From Phycisphaerales bacterium (GTDB lineage Bacteria > Planctomycetota > Phycisphaerae > Phycisphaerales > UBA1924): DNA of 64,000 nucleotides. The position numbers and the translations under genes are program-made. Of this stretch, positions 1 to 8,100 are shown one piece after another. Numbering within the stretch: position 1 is the stretch's first letter; every line of letters starts with the position of its first letter. A model generated the notes under the pieces. The model searched no databases and was not told the origin of the DNA. It saw only the letters and a program-made list of their open reading frames with translations. The stretch covers positions 273,991 through 337,990 of the forward strand of contig JAIEUA010000006.1 in assembly GCA_019744815.1 (NCBI GenBank), given 5' to 3'.

Positions 1-542
1 GCGGTGTCGAGCACCACGGCGTGGTTCGTGAACCACCAGTGCATGTTCAACGTGCCGCCCGCACCCTGCAGGTAGTCCTGCAGCCCGGGGGGGAATCCGA
101 CGTTGCAGTGCCGCAGAGCCTCGGTCTTGCCGCTGCCCGCGGGGCCGACGAGCAGATACCACGGCAGGCTGTAGAGGTCCTTGCCCGCGGCACGGAACTT
201 CTGCACGCCGTCGTCGAACTTGCGACGCAGGTCGTCCAGCCGTGCCCGCTGGGCCGGATCCGCGATCGCCGGCGTCACGCCCACCGCGCCCTTCACGAGC
301 TCGGCGAAGGGCACTCCCTTGGCCTTGTCGCGGATCGAGATGAACCACTGGAACGCGCCGATCGCGAGCGACACGACCACCGCGCCGATGCCGAGCGTGG
401 CGAGAAACGTGCCGTCCTTGGGGATGAGCTTCAGAAGCTCGGAGTACTCGCCCGCCGCGAGCGTCGTGAGCGCGACGCCCCACGACGCGCTCTTGGCGGC
501 GCTGAAGGCAAAGCCGAAAGAAAATGCGGAGGCCAGACTCAC
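1..542 (-). CDS. tssM: Type VI secretion IcmF/TssM, N-terminal part (cut by window edge)
   Basis: This is the first 180 codons of a minus-strand gene that runs off the left edge. The chosen start is a GTG at 542 overlapping the tssL stop. The N-terminus has two hydrophobic segments (about residues 20-35 and 45-65). A P-loop follows near residue 135, with Walker A GPAGSGKTEALRHC, and then the aromatic stretch MHWWFTNHAVVLDTA. This order (membrane anchor, then a GPxGxGKT NTPase close to the membrane) is that of IcmF/TssM, the large inner-membrane scaffold of type VI secretion, which binds TssL and TssJ. The coupling to a DotU-like gene supports the call. Whether a complete apparatus (sheath, Hcp, VgrG, ClpV) exists cannot be seen here. 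An IcmF-like protein of another system is the alternative. Confidence 0.85.
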   Translation of the reverse strand, partial: MSLASAFSFGFAFSAAKSASWGVALTTLAAGEYSELLKLIPKDGTFLATLGIGAVVVSLAIGAFQWFISIRDKAKGVPFAELVKGAVGVTPAIADPAQRARLDDLRRKFDDGVQKFRAAGKDLYSLPWYLLVGPAGSGKTEALRHCNVGFPPGLQDYLQGAGGTLNMHWWFTNHAVVLDT

Positions 543-1255
543 TTCGCACCTCCCGTGCTCTCAACGCCCTTGCTTTCCGTCGCGGACGCGTTCTGGATCT
601 TCTGCAGGGTGTCCCGCAGATCGCCCGACGCCCGTGTGAAGAGCGCGAAGTACGCGACGACGACGACCGCCAGCATGCCCACCGCCGCGATCGCGACCGC
701 CGTCAGGCTGCGGGCCGGCGGCAGGGTGAGCAGCCGCGTGTCCACGTTCTTGTACGCCTCGGGGCAGATGCGCTGCGTCTGATCGACCTCCGCCAGCGCC
801 GACAGCCGCGGCAGGATCTCGCCCAGCTTCTTCGATCCGGCCTCGCGGCTGCCCGCGTAGATGTTCGGGCACCCCAGGCCCAGGATCTGTGCGAACACGC
901 CCAAGCGCTCGGTCGAGCCCGCCGAATCGTCCTTCAGCGCCTTTTCGATCGCTTCTTCGATGACCCGCACCGAGGACTCCACGCCGCGTTCGGGGGCCAG
1001 CGGCTTCCACACGCCCGCGAAGCCGGCACGCATCGCCCGCACACTCGAGTCAATAAAGACCAGCAGCGAAGGTTCCACGGTTTCGAAGCCGCGCATCACA
1101 TCGGGGTCGGCCGAGGCCTTGGCGCGGGCGTCGTTGAGCGCGCTGCGCAGTTCCGATCGCACCACCGAGAGATCGATCGCCGCTCCCTTGCGGGCGAGGC
1201 GATTGAGACGGCAGATCTGCTGCAAGATCGGCTCGACGAGTTCGAGCAAACTCAT
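539..1255 (-). CDS. tssL: DotU/TssL-like inner-membrane protein
   Basis: The gene encodes 238 residues. A helical cytoplasmic domain (about 1-180) is followed by one strong transmembrane segment near residues 186-207 (SLTAVAIAAVGMLAVVVVAY) and a short periplasmic tail. That topology, a soluble helical domain ending in a single C-terminal anchor, is the DotU/IcmH/TssL layout. TssL recruits the TssK/baseplate side and pairs with TssM in the type VI membrane complex. The start ATG overlaps the stop of the upstream gene (ATGA at 1252-1255). Its own stop overlaps the GTG of tssM, so all three are translationally coupled. The sequence is divergent from proteobacterial TssL, and the call rests on topology, helical pattern and the adjacent IcmF gene. 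No OmpA-like peptidoglycan-binding extension is present. Confidence 0.72.
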   Translation of the reverse strand: MSLLELVEPILQQICRLNRLARKGAAIDLSVVRSELRSALNDARAKASADPDVMRGFETVEPSLLVFIDSSVRAMRAGFAGVWKPLAPERGVESSVRVIEEAIEKALKDDSAGSTERLGVFAQILGLGCPNIYAGSREAGSKKLGEILPRLSALAEVDQTQRICPEAYKNVDTRLLTLPPARSLTAVAIAAVGMLAVVVVAYFALFTRASGDLRDTLQKIQNASATESKGVESTGGAK

Positions 1256-1998
1256 TGCGATCCTCCGGCGTCACGCGGGCCTGAAACCGGGCCTGGAACT
1301 TGGCCCGGAACTTGTCCCTGAACTTTGGACTGGAGCTGCGACTGCGACAGGTTGTCCCGCTCCGCGCTCGCGAACGTGCCCGCGAGCGACTCGGTGAACT
1401 CGGCGACCGCGCGGAGGATCTCGGCCTCGATGTTCGCCTCCGCCGCGCCCGCTGTTTCACCCATCAGTTCTTTGTACTTCCGCCACGCCGCCGCGTCCGG
1501 GTTGCTGACTCGCGCATTGGTGCGGCCGTTCTCCGCCTGCGCCACCCGCTCGATCGTGTCCACCCCGTACCGCATCACGTGGCGGCTGGCGAACCGCTCC
1601 GACGCCTGCGCGATCGCCGCGATCAGCGCGGCCATGATCCGCCGCGACGACGCCAGCGCCCGCTCCACCTCGTCGAGCGCTTTCGCCCGGCTCTGATCGT
1701 CGCCCTCCGAGAGCACCCGGGCCAACGCCTGCGAGAAACTGCCCTCGCGGGCCAGCGCCGAGTCCGGCGCGATCTTCTTGTTCCACGCGTTCCACACCAA
1801 TTGGTCCAGCTGGCCGAAGGTGTCCCCGATCTGGTCCGCGGCGTGCATGTCCAGCTTGGCCCGATCGATCTGGCGCAGGGCGTCGGCCATGGCCTCCTCG
1901 GGCGACTCACCTTTCCCTATCGCCTCTCGGGCGCGGGCGAGGGCCTCCTCGGCTTGGAGCAGTCGGGTGTGCCAGGCTGTCGCGCTGCGTGCCGCCAA
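1252..1998 (-). CDS. Unknown helical protein coupled to tssL/tssM
   Basis: About 248 residues, almost entirely predicted helical and rich in Ala, Glu and Arg, with no signal peptide or membrane segment. I do not recognise a family. The C-terminus is low complexity (QSQLQSKVQGQVPGQVPGPV), encoded by short direct repeats around 1285-1335. The chosen start is a TTG at 1998 preceded by AGGAG about ten bases upstream. The reading frame stays open to 2301 with other candidate starts, but the added part is Arg/Gly-rich and looks non-coding. Four-base overlap with tssL implies a shared operon, so it is probably a cytoplasmic accessory or regulator of the type VI-like complex. That role is inferred from position only. 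Confidence 0.6.
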   Translation of the reverse strand: MAARSATAWHTRLLQAEEALARAREAIGKGESPEEAMADALRQIDRAKLDMHAADQIGDTFGQLDQLVWNAWNKKIAPDSALAREGSFSQALARVLSEGDDQSRAKALDEVERALASSRRIMAALIAAIAQASERFASRHVMRYGVDTIERVAQAENGRTNARVSNPDAAAWRKYKELMGETAGAAEANIEAEILRAVAEFTESLAGTFASAERDNLSQSQLQSKVQGQVPGQVPGPVSGPRDAGGSQ

Positions 1999-2356
1999 GT
2001 CGTGGGTTCTCCTGACCAGAGGCCAAATAGATGGAACGACAGCACCCGCCGCACCCGCGGCGTCACCGTCCGGTCCACGCGACCACCCGCCCTTGCTACC
2101 AAGGGAACGGGTGAAATCCCGTCCCAGCATACCCGCGCCAAGCCGCGGCCGTACTTCTGGGACCTTCGTCCTCCGCCCCGACATCAAGATCGGCCAGCCA
2201 CAGGGAACCCCCCTCCAAACCGGACAACCCGCACCGACCCCGCTGTTCTTGCGCGAGCGCCTGGAAACCACCCGGCGCGAATTCGACCTTTCACCCGTCA
2301 AGCCGAAGCGTGCCTTTCAGGCCGCCTCGGCAGCCCGATCGGGCGGGAGGTGGGAC
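1999..2356. other. Divergent intergenic region
   Basis: About 360 bases lie between the minus-strand secretion genes and the plus-strand lipoprotein gene. It must hold both promoters, but I see no convincing -35/-10 pair. A small hairpin is possible at about 2102-2127 (GGGAACGGG with CCCGTCCC). Confidence 0.4.
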
Positions 2357-2683
2357 ATGCGGCACGACGAACTCACTCGCACCAAGCGCACCGGCACCGG
2401 GATCAGCTGGCGAACCCGCCTCCTGGTCGCCATGTCCGCGGCACTGTCTTGCGCACTCGTCGGGTGCTCTTCGGCGCCCTCAAGCTCCGCCGCCCTCGGC
2501 AACGCCCCGGATGCAAGCTACGGCGGCATGGCCGCCGGAGACGGGTACGTTCCCGGCACCCGCATCTCCATGGCCGCGGGCGACCGCCTGGGCCTTGCTG
2601 TCTACACCACCGACCGCGCCATCGCCCGCCGCGAAGCCCGCGAGCGCGATCGTGCCGCGATGGCGAGCGCGCCGACCGAGTAA
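2357..2683 (+). CDS. Small predicted lipoprotein
   Basis: The gene encodes 108 residues. The ATG at 2357 is chosen because GGGAGGTGGG lies just upstream and because it places a signal peptide at the N-terminus. Basic residues RTKRTGTGISWRTR are followed by a hydrophobic core (about 21-35) and the lipobox LVGC with Cys37, so type II signal peptidase processing and lipid anchoring are expected. The mature part is about 70 residues. It begins with a Ser/Ala-rich linker and ends in a charged helix rich in Arg and Ala. I recognise no domain. Longer in-frame readings upstream are unsupported by codon pattern. It may be co-transcribed with the secreted gene starting 87 bases downstream. Confidence 0.7.
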   Translation: MRHDELTRTKRTGTGISWRTRLLVAMSAALSCALVGCSSAPSSSAALGNAPDASYGGMAAGDGYVPGTRISMAAGDRLGLAVYTTDRAIARREARERDRAAMASAPTE

Positions 2684-2770
2684 CGATCCCAACGCAACAA
2701 ACTCCTTTCCCGGGTACCCTTGATTCCGGCGCACGGCGGCTCGATCGCCGATGGCCTGGGAGGGTTTGCT

Positions 2771-3718
2771 ATGGTCGGAGATTGTGGCGTTCGGTTTGTG
2801 TGCTCGCTTTTGGTTCTGATGCCTCTCGGGTTCGTCGGAATGGAGCCAACCTACGGCTCATCCACCGTACCGGTCCGGGCGATGGCTGACGAACCAGCGA
2901 CCAAGCCCAGCCAGAATGACCCTCCGGGCAACGAACCGAGAGAGAAAGCGCCCGAGGCCGGGAATCCGGATGCAGAGCCGAAAGATACGCAGCCGAAAAA
3001 GGACGCCAAGCCCGCCAAAGCTCCGGAGAACAAACGCCCGCCTGTGACGCCCGGCGAACTCGTCGGCATCGCGGCTCGTGCCGCCGCCGCCGCTCCGTGC
3101 GACAACTGCAAGGGGAGCGGGAGAGCGCTCGAAGAACGCAAGGGCAACAAGAAAGCGATTCCCGGGGTCACCACGCCGACGATCACCAAAGTTGAAGGAC
3201 CGTGCACCAAGTGCAACAAGAACGGCCTGTCAACGGGTCCAAGGCTCCCCAACGAGCTCAAGGACTTCGCGCGACAGTTGCTGCGCGTCGACGACAACAG
3301 CGAAAAATGGCCAGCCGCCAGCGAGAAAGTTATCGATAGATTGAGGGAGCTCACCAAGTTTGGCTCCGCCGCGTGGACCGCGTTGAACAACAACCGCATC
3401 CAAACGCTGATTCAGCAGAACAAAGACCCAGTCGGCGAGAGCGTTTTCTTTGTGGGCGATGTCACCTTCGATCGAGTCGAGGAGGCACCCGAAGGCGGCA
3501 TGGCCAAGCGCAGCCTCACCATCGATGTAAGCAACATCAAGGCGGCGGAGACGATCTTTGAGCAGCCTTTGATCTACGACGCGGCCGTTGAAGAACGCGT
3601 CCTCTGCGGTGGAGTCATCAAGCGTCGCGCCGTTCAGAATGGCGGTTTCGTGCTCGTGATCGAGCGCGGCTACGTCGTGCGATTCTCGGGCAACGACGAG
3701 AAGCAACGAAAGAAATAG
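2771..3718 (+). CDS. Secreted protein with paired CxxC (zinc-ribbon-like) motifs
   Basis: The gene encodes 315 residues. The start ATG at 2771 has GGGAGGG about seven bases upstream; an earlier in-frame ATG at 2720 would bury the signal peptide. A hydrophobic stretch covers residues 8-24. It is followed by a Pro/Lys/Glu-rich, probably disordered linker (about 40-95). Then come two cysteine pairs, C110-D-N-C113-K-G-S-G and C145-T-K-C148-N-K-N-G. They resemble the CxxCxGxG repeats of the DnaJ zinc-finger domain and could bind one zinc ion. The C-terminal half (about 160-315) is a mixed alpha/beta domain I do not recognise. Export of a DnaJ-type zinc finger is unusual. Function is unknown. Confidence 0.72.
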   Translation: MVGDCGVRFVCSLLVLMPLGFVGMEPTYGSSTVPVRAMADEPATKPSQNDPPGNEPREKAPEAGNPDAEPKDTQPKKDAKPAKAPENKRPPVTPGELVGIAARAAAAAPCDNCKGSGRALEERKGNKKAIPGVTTPTITKVEGPCTKCNKNGLSTGPRLPNELKDFARQLLRVDDNSEKWPAASEKVIDRLRELTKFGSAAWTALNNNRIQTLIQQNKDPVGESVFFVGDVTFDRVEEAPEGGMAKRSLTIDVSNIKAAETIFEQPLIYDAAVEERVLCGGVIKRRAVQNGGFVLVIERGYVVRFSGNDEKQRKK

Positions 3719-3811
3719 CCTTTCCTATCTGCAACTACTCTTTCCAAGGAACTCCCCCAAAAGGGATTTTCGCGCCGATCGCTCGGCGCACAAGAGGGTC
3801 GCACTCCGATC

Positions 3812-4672
3812 TCAAGCGGATGACATTCCAAGGCTTGCGTGAGCGCTCACGTCGTGCACCCGCAGCAGCCGCGCGCCCTGCCGGACGTGCTCGGCGCTGA
3901 GCCGCAGCGTGCCCTTGAGCCTCTCCGAAGGCTCTGAATCGCGGTTCAGTGCCCACCTGCCCACAAAGCTCTTGCGCGACAGCCCGCTGAGCAAGGGCAG
4001 GCCTAGACGCAGCAACTCGCCGCTGCGCCGGATGAGTTCGAGGTTCTGCTCGACCGTCTTGCCAAAGCCCAGCCCCGGGTCCAGGACCACTCTTTCCCGG
4101 GCGACGCCGTGCAGATCAAGCCGCTCCAGGCCCGCCCGCAGGGCTGCCTTCACCTCGGCGACCACATCGCCGTACCGCGGTGCCTCGGCGTAGCGGTCGG
4201 AGTACGAATCCGCCTCGGGCGGGCGCAGGCGGTGCATCAGGATGTAGCCACAGTCGGACGCACCGAGCAGTTCCAGCATCGCCGGGCCGTCGTCGCCCAG
4301 GCCGCTGACGTCGTTCACGGCGTCGGCCCCCGCGTCCAGAGCGGCGCGGGCCACGGAAGCCATCGTGGTGTCCACGCTGATCGGCGTCCCATCGAACCTC
4401 GGGTCACGACGCAGGGCCTCGATCACCGGGACCACGCGTTCCACCTGCTCGACCGGAGCGACCCGCGCCGCACCCGGGCGGGTGGATTCGCCGCCGACAT
4501 CGAGCATGTCAGCCCCCGCGGCGACGAACTCCGCGCACGCGGTCACGGCCTCCGAGACCGACGCATAGCGTCCTCCGTCGGAGAAGCTGTCGGGCGTGAC
4601 GTTCACGATCGCCATCAGCCGCGGTGCGGAGAGGTCGAGGCTGCGGCCGTGAGCAAGGGTCCAGAGGGGCAC
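3812..4672 (-). CDS. folP: Dihydropteroate synthase
   Basis: Joins 6-hydroxymethyl-dihydropterin pyrophosphate and p-aminobenzoate to form dihydropteroate in folate synthesis. It is the target of sulfonamides. The 286-residue TIM barrel carries the family signatures in order: the N-terminal MAIVNVTPDSFSDGG (loop 1), MLDVGGESTRPGA (loop 2), ISVDTT, AVNDVSG, ILMH (here ILMHRLRP), VLDPGLGFGKT and the C-terminal LSGLSRKSFVG. The chosen GTG at 4672 gives a normal length. The open frame runs on to 4957 but has no family similarity there. The gene is monocistronic in view and convergent with the secreted CxxC gene. A palindromic repeat lies just upstream of the start. Confidence 0.95.
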   Translation of the reverse strand: MPLWTLAHGRSLDLSAPRLMAIVNVTPDSFSDGGRYASVSEAVTACAEFVAAGADMLDVGGESTRPGAARVAPVEQVERVVPVIEALRRDPRFDGTPISVDTTMASVARAALDAGADAVNDVSGLGDDGPAMLELLGASDCGYILMHRLRPPEADSYSDRYAEAPRYGDVVAEVKAALRAGLERLDLHGVARERVVLDPGLGFGKTVEQNLELIRRSGELLRLGLPLLSGLSRKSFVGRWALNRDSEPSERLKGTLRLSAEHVRQGARLLRVHDVSAHASLGMSSA

Positions 4673-4709
4673 GCACGATCGTAGAGGAACGAGCGGCAAG
4701 GGCTCCGTG

Positions 4710-4737
4710 ACGAGCCCCGAGCGTGAGCGAGCGGGTG
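4710..4737. repeat. Dispersed palindromic repeat (type found in the 51.4-kb array)
   Basis: The 28 bases contain CGAGCCCCGAGCGTGAGCGA. In inverse orientation this matches the module CGCTGACGCTCGGGGCTCGT that recurs three times at 51450-51711. It is a short intergenic repeat copy lying about 40 bases upstream of the folP start. Confidence 0.6.
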
Positions 4738-4979
4738 CCGGCAGCGCGAAAGCACCGGTCGCTGACCCTTCGAGCTCGTTCGGCAAGGGCTTGCCCACGC
4801 CAGACCGTTGATTCGAGACGACCGAACGGAGTGCCCAAGTTCTCGGCCCATGTTTGGTCGTTGATCGGTCGCCGGCGGTCGCTCCGTCGCTACAAACGGA
4901 ACGCGCCAGGAATCGCCGACCAAGATCGGCGGCACCGCCTTCCCACCCAAGGTACATTTGACACGGCAGGATGCCGTCC

Positions 4980-5086
4980 GGCGGGTTCTCAGCGAACCCG
5001 CCACGTTCGCTTTGAGGCTTCGGAGGTGCTGTGGAAACCCCGCTCGGTGCGGGGCGTACAGGTCAGTACCGAAAAGCAGCCTCAAA
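4980..5086 (+). ncRNA. Candidate structured leader RNA before the giant adhesin gene
   Basis: Manual folding shows two elements. First is a perfect 9-bp hairpin at 4980-5002 (arms GGCGGGTTC and GAACCCGCC, loop TCAGC). The second is a long bulged stem at 5011-5086. Its closing arms are TTTGAGGCT (5011-5019) and AGCCTCAAA (5078-5086), with CTGT/ACAG pairing inside (5029-5032 and 5058-5061). It is capped by CCCCGC-TCGGT-GCGGGG (5038-5054). The element ends about 40 bases before the chosen ATG at 5126, the place for a cis-regulatory leader. It does not match any riboswitch class I know. A resemblance to the SRP RNA tip (GGTCAG and AGCAGCC) is noted but rejected. It could also be an intergenic repeat folding fortuitously. 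Confidence 0.4.
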
Positions 5087-5125
5087 GGGGGACCGCGGCA
5101 AGGACAGCAACCTGCACGCCGCCGC

Positions 5126-8100
5126 ATGAACTCGCGTCGCGACAACTCCGCCGTCCGCTCGATCGCTCAGGTCGCTGGTGCGGCACGCGCGATCCGTGCT
5201 CACGAGGTGTCCCCGCGCGGGCTCAAGCCCGCGGCCCTGAGGGGTGATCGTCTCGCCTGGGTGTCGTCGACCCTGTCGCTGCTCTTGCTGCTCGCGTCGG
5301 CCCAGCGTGCGCACGCCAACGGCCCCGAGAACCCCAACGTCGCCAGCGGCACCGCGTCGTTCCAGAACCAGAACGGCAACTGGGTCATCCACACGTCCAA
5401 CAAGGCGATCATCAACTACACCCGCTTCGACGTCGCGAGCGGGCAGTGGGTCCGCTTCATCCAGGACGGCTCGGGCGCCCGTGTTCTCAACCGCATCAAC
5501 GGCTCGGCACCGACGTTCATCGACGGCAGCATCTACGCCAACGGAAGCGTCTACTTCGTCAACTCCGCCGGCGTCATCTTCGGGCAGAACTCGGTCATCA
5601 ACTGCGCCAGCTTCGCCGCCGCGGCCGGGCAGCTCTCCGATCAGAACTTCCTCGCCGGGATCGATCACTTCACGAACCTCTCCGGCGCGGTGATCAACCA
5701 CGGCCGGATCGAGACCGCCGACGGCGGCATGGCCGCACTCGTCGGTCGCCACGTCGCCAACTACGGCACGATCGTCGCCCCGCAGGGCACGGTGGTGATG
5801 GCCGCGGGCAGCGATGTCTACGTCGGCGAAGCCGGCGGGCATGTCTTCGCTCGCATTCAGGGCGACGGCACCAATGCCGCCGAGGGCGTCCGCAACGACG
5901 GCGTGATCGAGGCCCGGCGCGGCACCGCGATGCTCGCCGCGGGCGATGCCTACGGCATGGCGGTGATCAACACCGGCCGCCTGATGGCCCGCAACGTCAA
6001 GATCGACGGCGGCGAGCGCGGCGAGGTCCGCGTTGCCGGAACCGTTGACGCCAGCGGCAAGGACCTCGGCGAGACCGGCGGCCGCGTCGAGATCACCGGC
6101 GAGAACATCGCCCTCACCGGCGCGACCATCGACGTCTCCGGCGACAGCGGCGGCGGCACCGCCCTCATCGGCGGCGGACGCGAGGGCCTCGGCCTCGACC
6201 ACGTCGCCAAGGGCCTCTACGTCGATCAGAACTCGACCGTCAACGCCGACGCGATCCGCAGCGGCAACGGCGGCGAGATCGTTCTCTTCTCGCAGAACGC
6301 CACCCGCTCGTTCGGCCGCTTGCAGGCCCGCGGCGGCGTCGAAGCCGGCAACGGCGGATTCGTCGAAACCTCCGGCGGCTGGCTGTCGCTGAAGGGCACG
6401 CCCGACACCGGGGCCCGCGCCCTGCTCGGCATCGACGGCACCTGGCTCATCGACCCGCTCGATCTCGAGATCGTCGCCGCGGCGCCCACCGTCGATGTGA
6501 GCGGCGGCCCCATCTTCACGCCAAGCGGCGGCGCATCCAAGCTCTGGGTCGAGGACCTCAAGAACGCCTTCGCCACCAGCAGCACGGTCACCATCAAGAC
6601 CGTCGGCACCGTCGGCGCCGGCACCGGCACGATCACGTTCAACGCGATCTTCGATCTCCCGCCGCCGGTGAGCCCCGTGCTCATCCGCACGCTCAACGTG
6701 CTTGCCGCGGGCAACATCGTCATCAACCAGCGGATCGTGGATCAGAACGCCGCCGCGGGCGCGGGGCTAAACCTCAACCTCGCCGCGGGCGGAAACGTCA
6801 ACGTCAACGCCCAGTTGCTGCTGCGTCAGGGCGTGCTCACCAGCAGCGGCGTCGGCTTCAGCAGCAACAACCAGATCCGTGCCGCGGGCGTGAACCTCAA
6901 TCACACCGGCGCTGTGAGCGTGCAGTCGATCGCCTCGCAGTTCGTCGGCGGCACCAGCTCGATCTTCGTCCGCGGCTCGTCCTTCGACGCCTCCCAGTCG
7001 CTCACGACCGGCGGCGGCAACATCGACATCCAGACCACCACCGGCAACATCCGCTTTCTCGGCGCCGGCTCGAGCGTGGACGCGGGCACCGGCAGCATCG
7101 TCGTCAAGTCCGCCGACCGCATCGAGAGCAACGCGTCGATCAACGCCGCCAACGTGCGGATGGACGCGGCCACGCAGGCAATCTACAGCCGCGACATCGT
7201 CGCGAGCAACACGCTTGAGCTGCGGGCGAATGTCCTCGAGTTCAGCGGCCCCGGCACGATCAACCTGACCGCGCCGAGCATGACGCTCCGCGTCAACGAC
7301 TTCGCCGACGCCGCCAGCCGCATCCGCTTCCTGTCCTCGATCAATCTCAACGGCAACGCGAACGTGCTGGCCGGCCGAGGCGAGTTCGTGGTCGCCGCGG
7401 GACGGGTCATCAACCTCACGCCCACCAACAAGTCGCTGCTGATCAACGCCGACACGGTCACCATCGATCCCACCGCGTCGCTTATTTCCGGCGCGGGCGG
7501 TCGTCTGCGGTTCCAGACCCAGACTAGCGGCCGCGCGATCGCCTTGGGCAGCAGCGACGCCGGTGCTCTGGCCCTCAGCACCGCCGAGCTCGCCACCATC
7601 GGCGCCGGTTGGACCAACATCGACTTCCTGAAGGGCGGCCAGTCGGGCGACATCCGCGTCGACAGCGCCACCACGCTGAACCCGTCGGTCACCTTCCAGC
7701 TCGGCTCGGGCTCGCTGCGGCTGAACGACAATCTCACCCTCGCGGGCGCGTTCACGACCAACGGCCGCGTCCGCGTCGGTGCGGGCAACATCCAGCTCTC
7801 CGCCGCCAGCGCGATCTTCGGCAACCTCGTCGACGCCGCCGCGGCGGGCGCGAACTTCACCGTCAACTCACCCGGCCTCATCGACTTCCGCAACTCGATC
7901 GGCTCGGCCCTCGCGCTCAACAGCCTGACGACCACCGGCGGCGGCGCGGCCCGCGTCCGCAACCTCGTCCGCAGCGGCAACACCACGTTCAACGGCGCGG
8001 TCCAGCTCGCGGCCGACACCACCTTCTCCGGCGGCACCGTCGCCTTCAACAACACCCTCGACTCGCACACCACCGGCTTCTACAACGCCACCATCCTCGG

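Larger units (their letters stand above)
4673..5125. other. Intergenic region between folP and the giant adhesin gene
   Basis: This is a divergent 450-base spacer. It holds a palindromic repeat of the type found at 51.4-51.7 kb (4710-4737), an unassigned stretch (about 4740-4955), and a strongly foldable segment at 4980-5086 described separately. A TTGACA hexamer lies at 4958-4963, but no -10 box follows at the right distance. Confidence 0.5.

Noticed and set aside
4958..4980. Promoter at TTGACA upstream of the adhesin gene
   Set aside because: No -10-like hexamer at 16-18 bases; the position falls in a GC-rich hairpin.
5058..5086. Resemblance to signal recognition particle RNA domain IV (GGTCAG ... 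AGCAGCC)
   Set aside because: The apical stem and GGAA-type tetraloop between the two motifs are missing (only eight bases separate them), and the surrounding sequence folds as a different stem.
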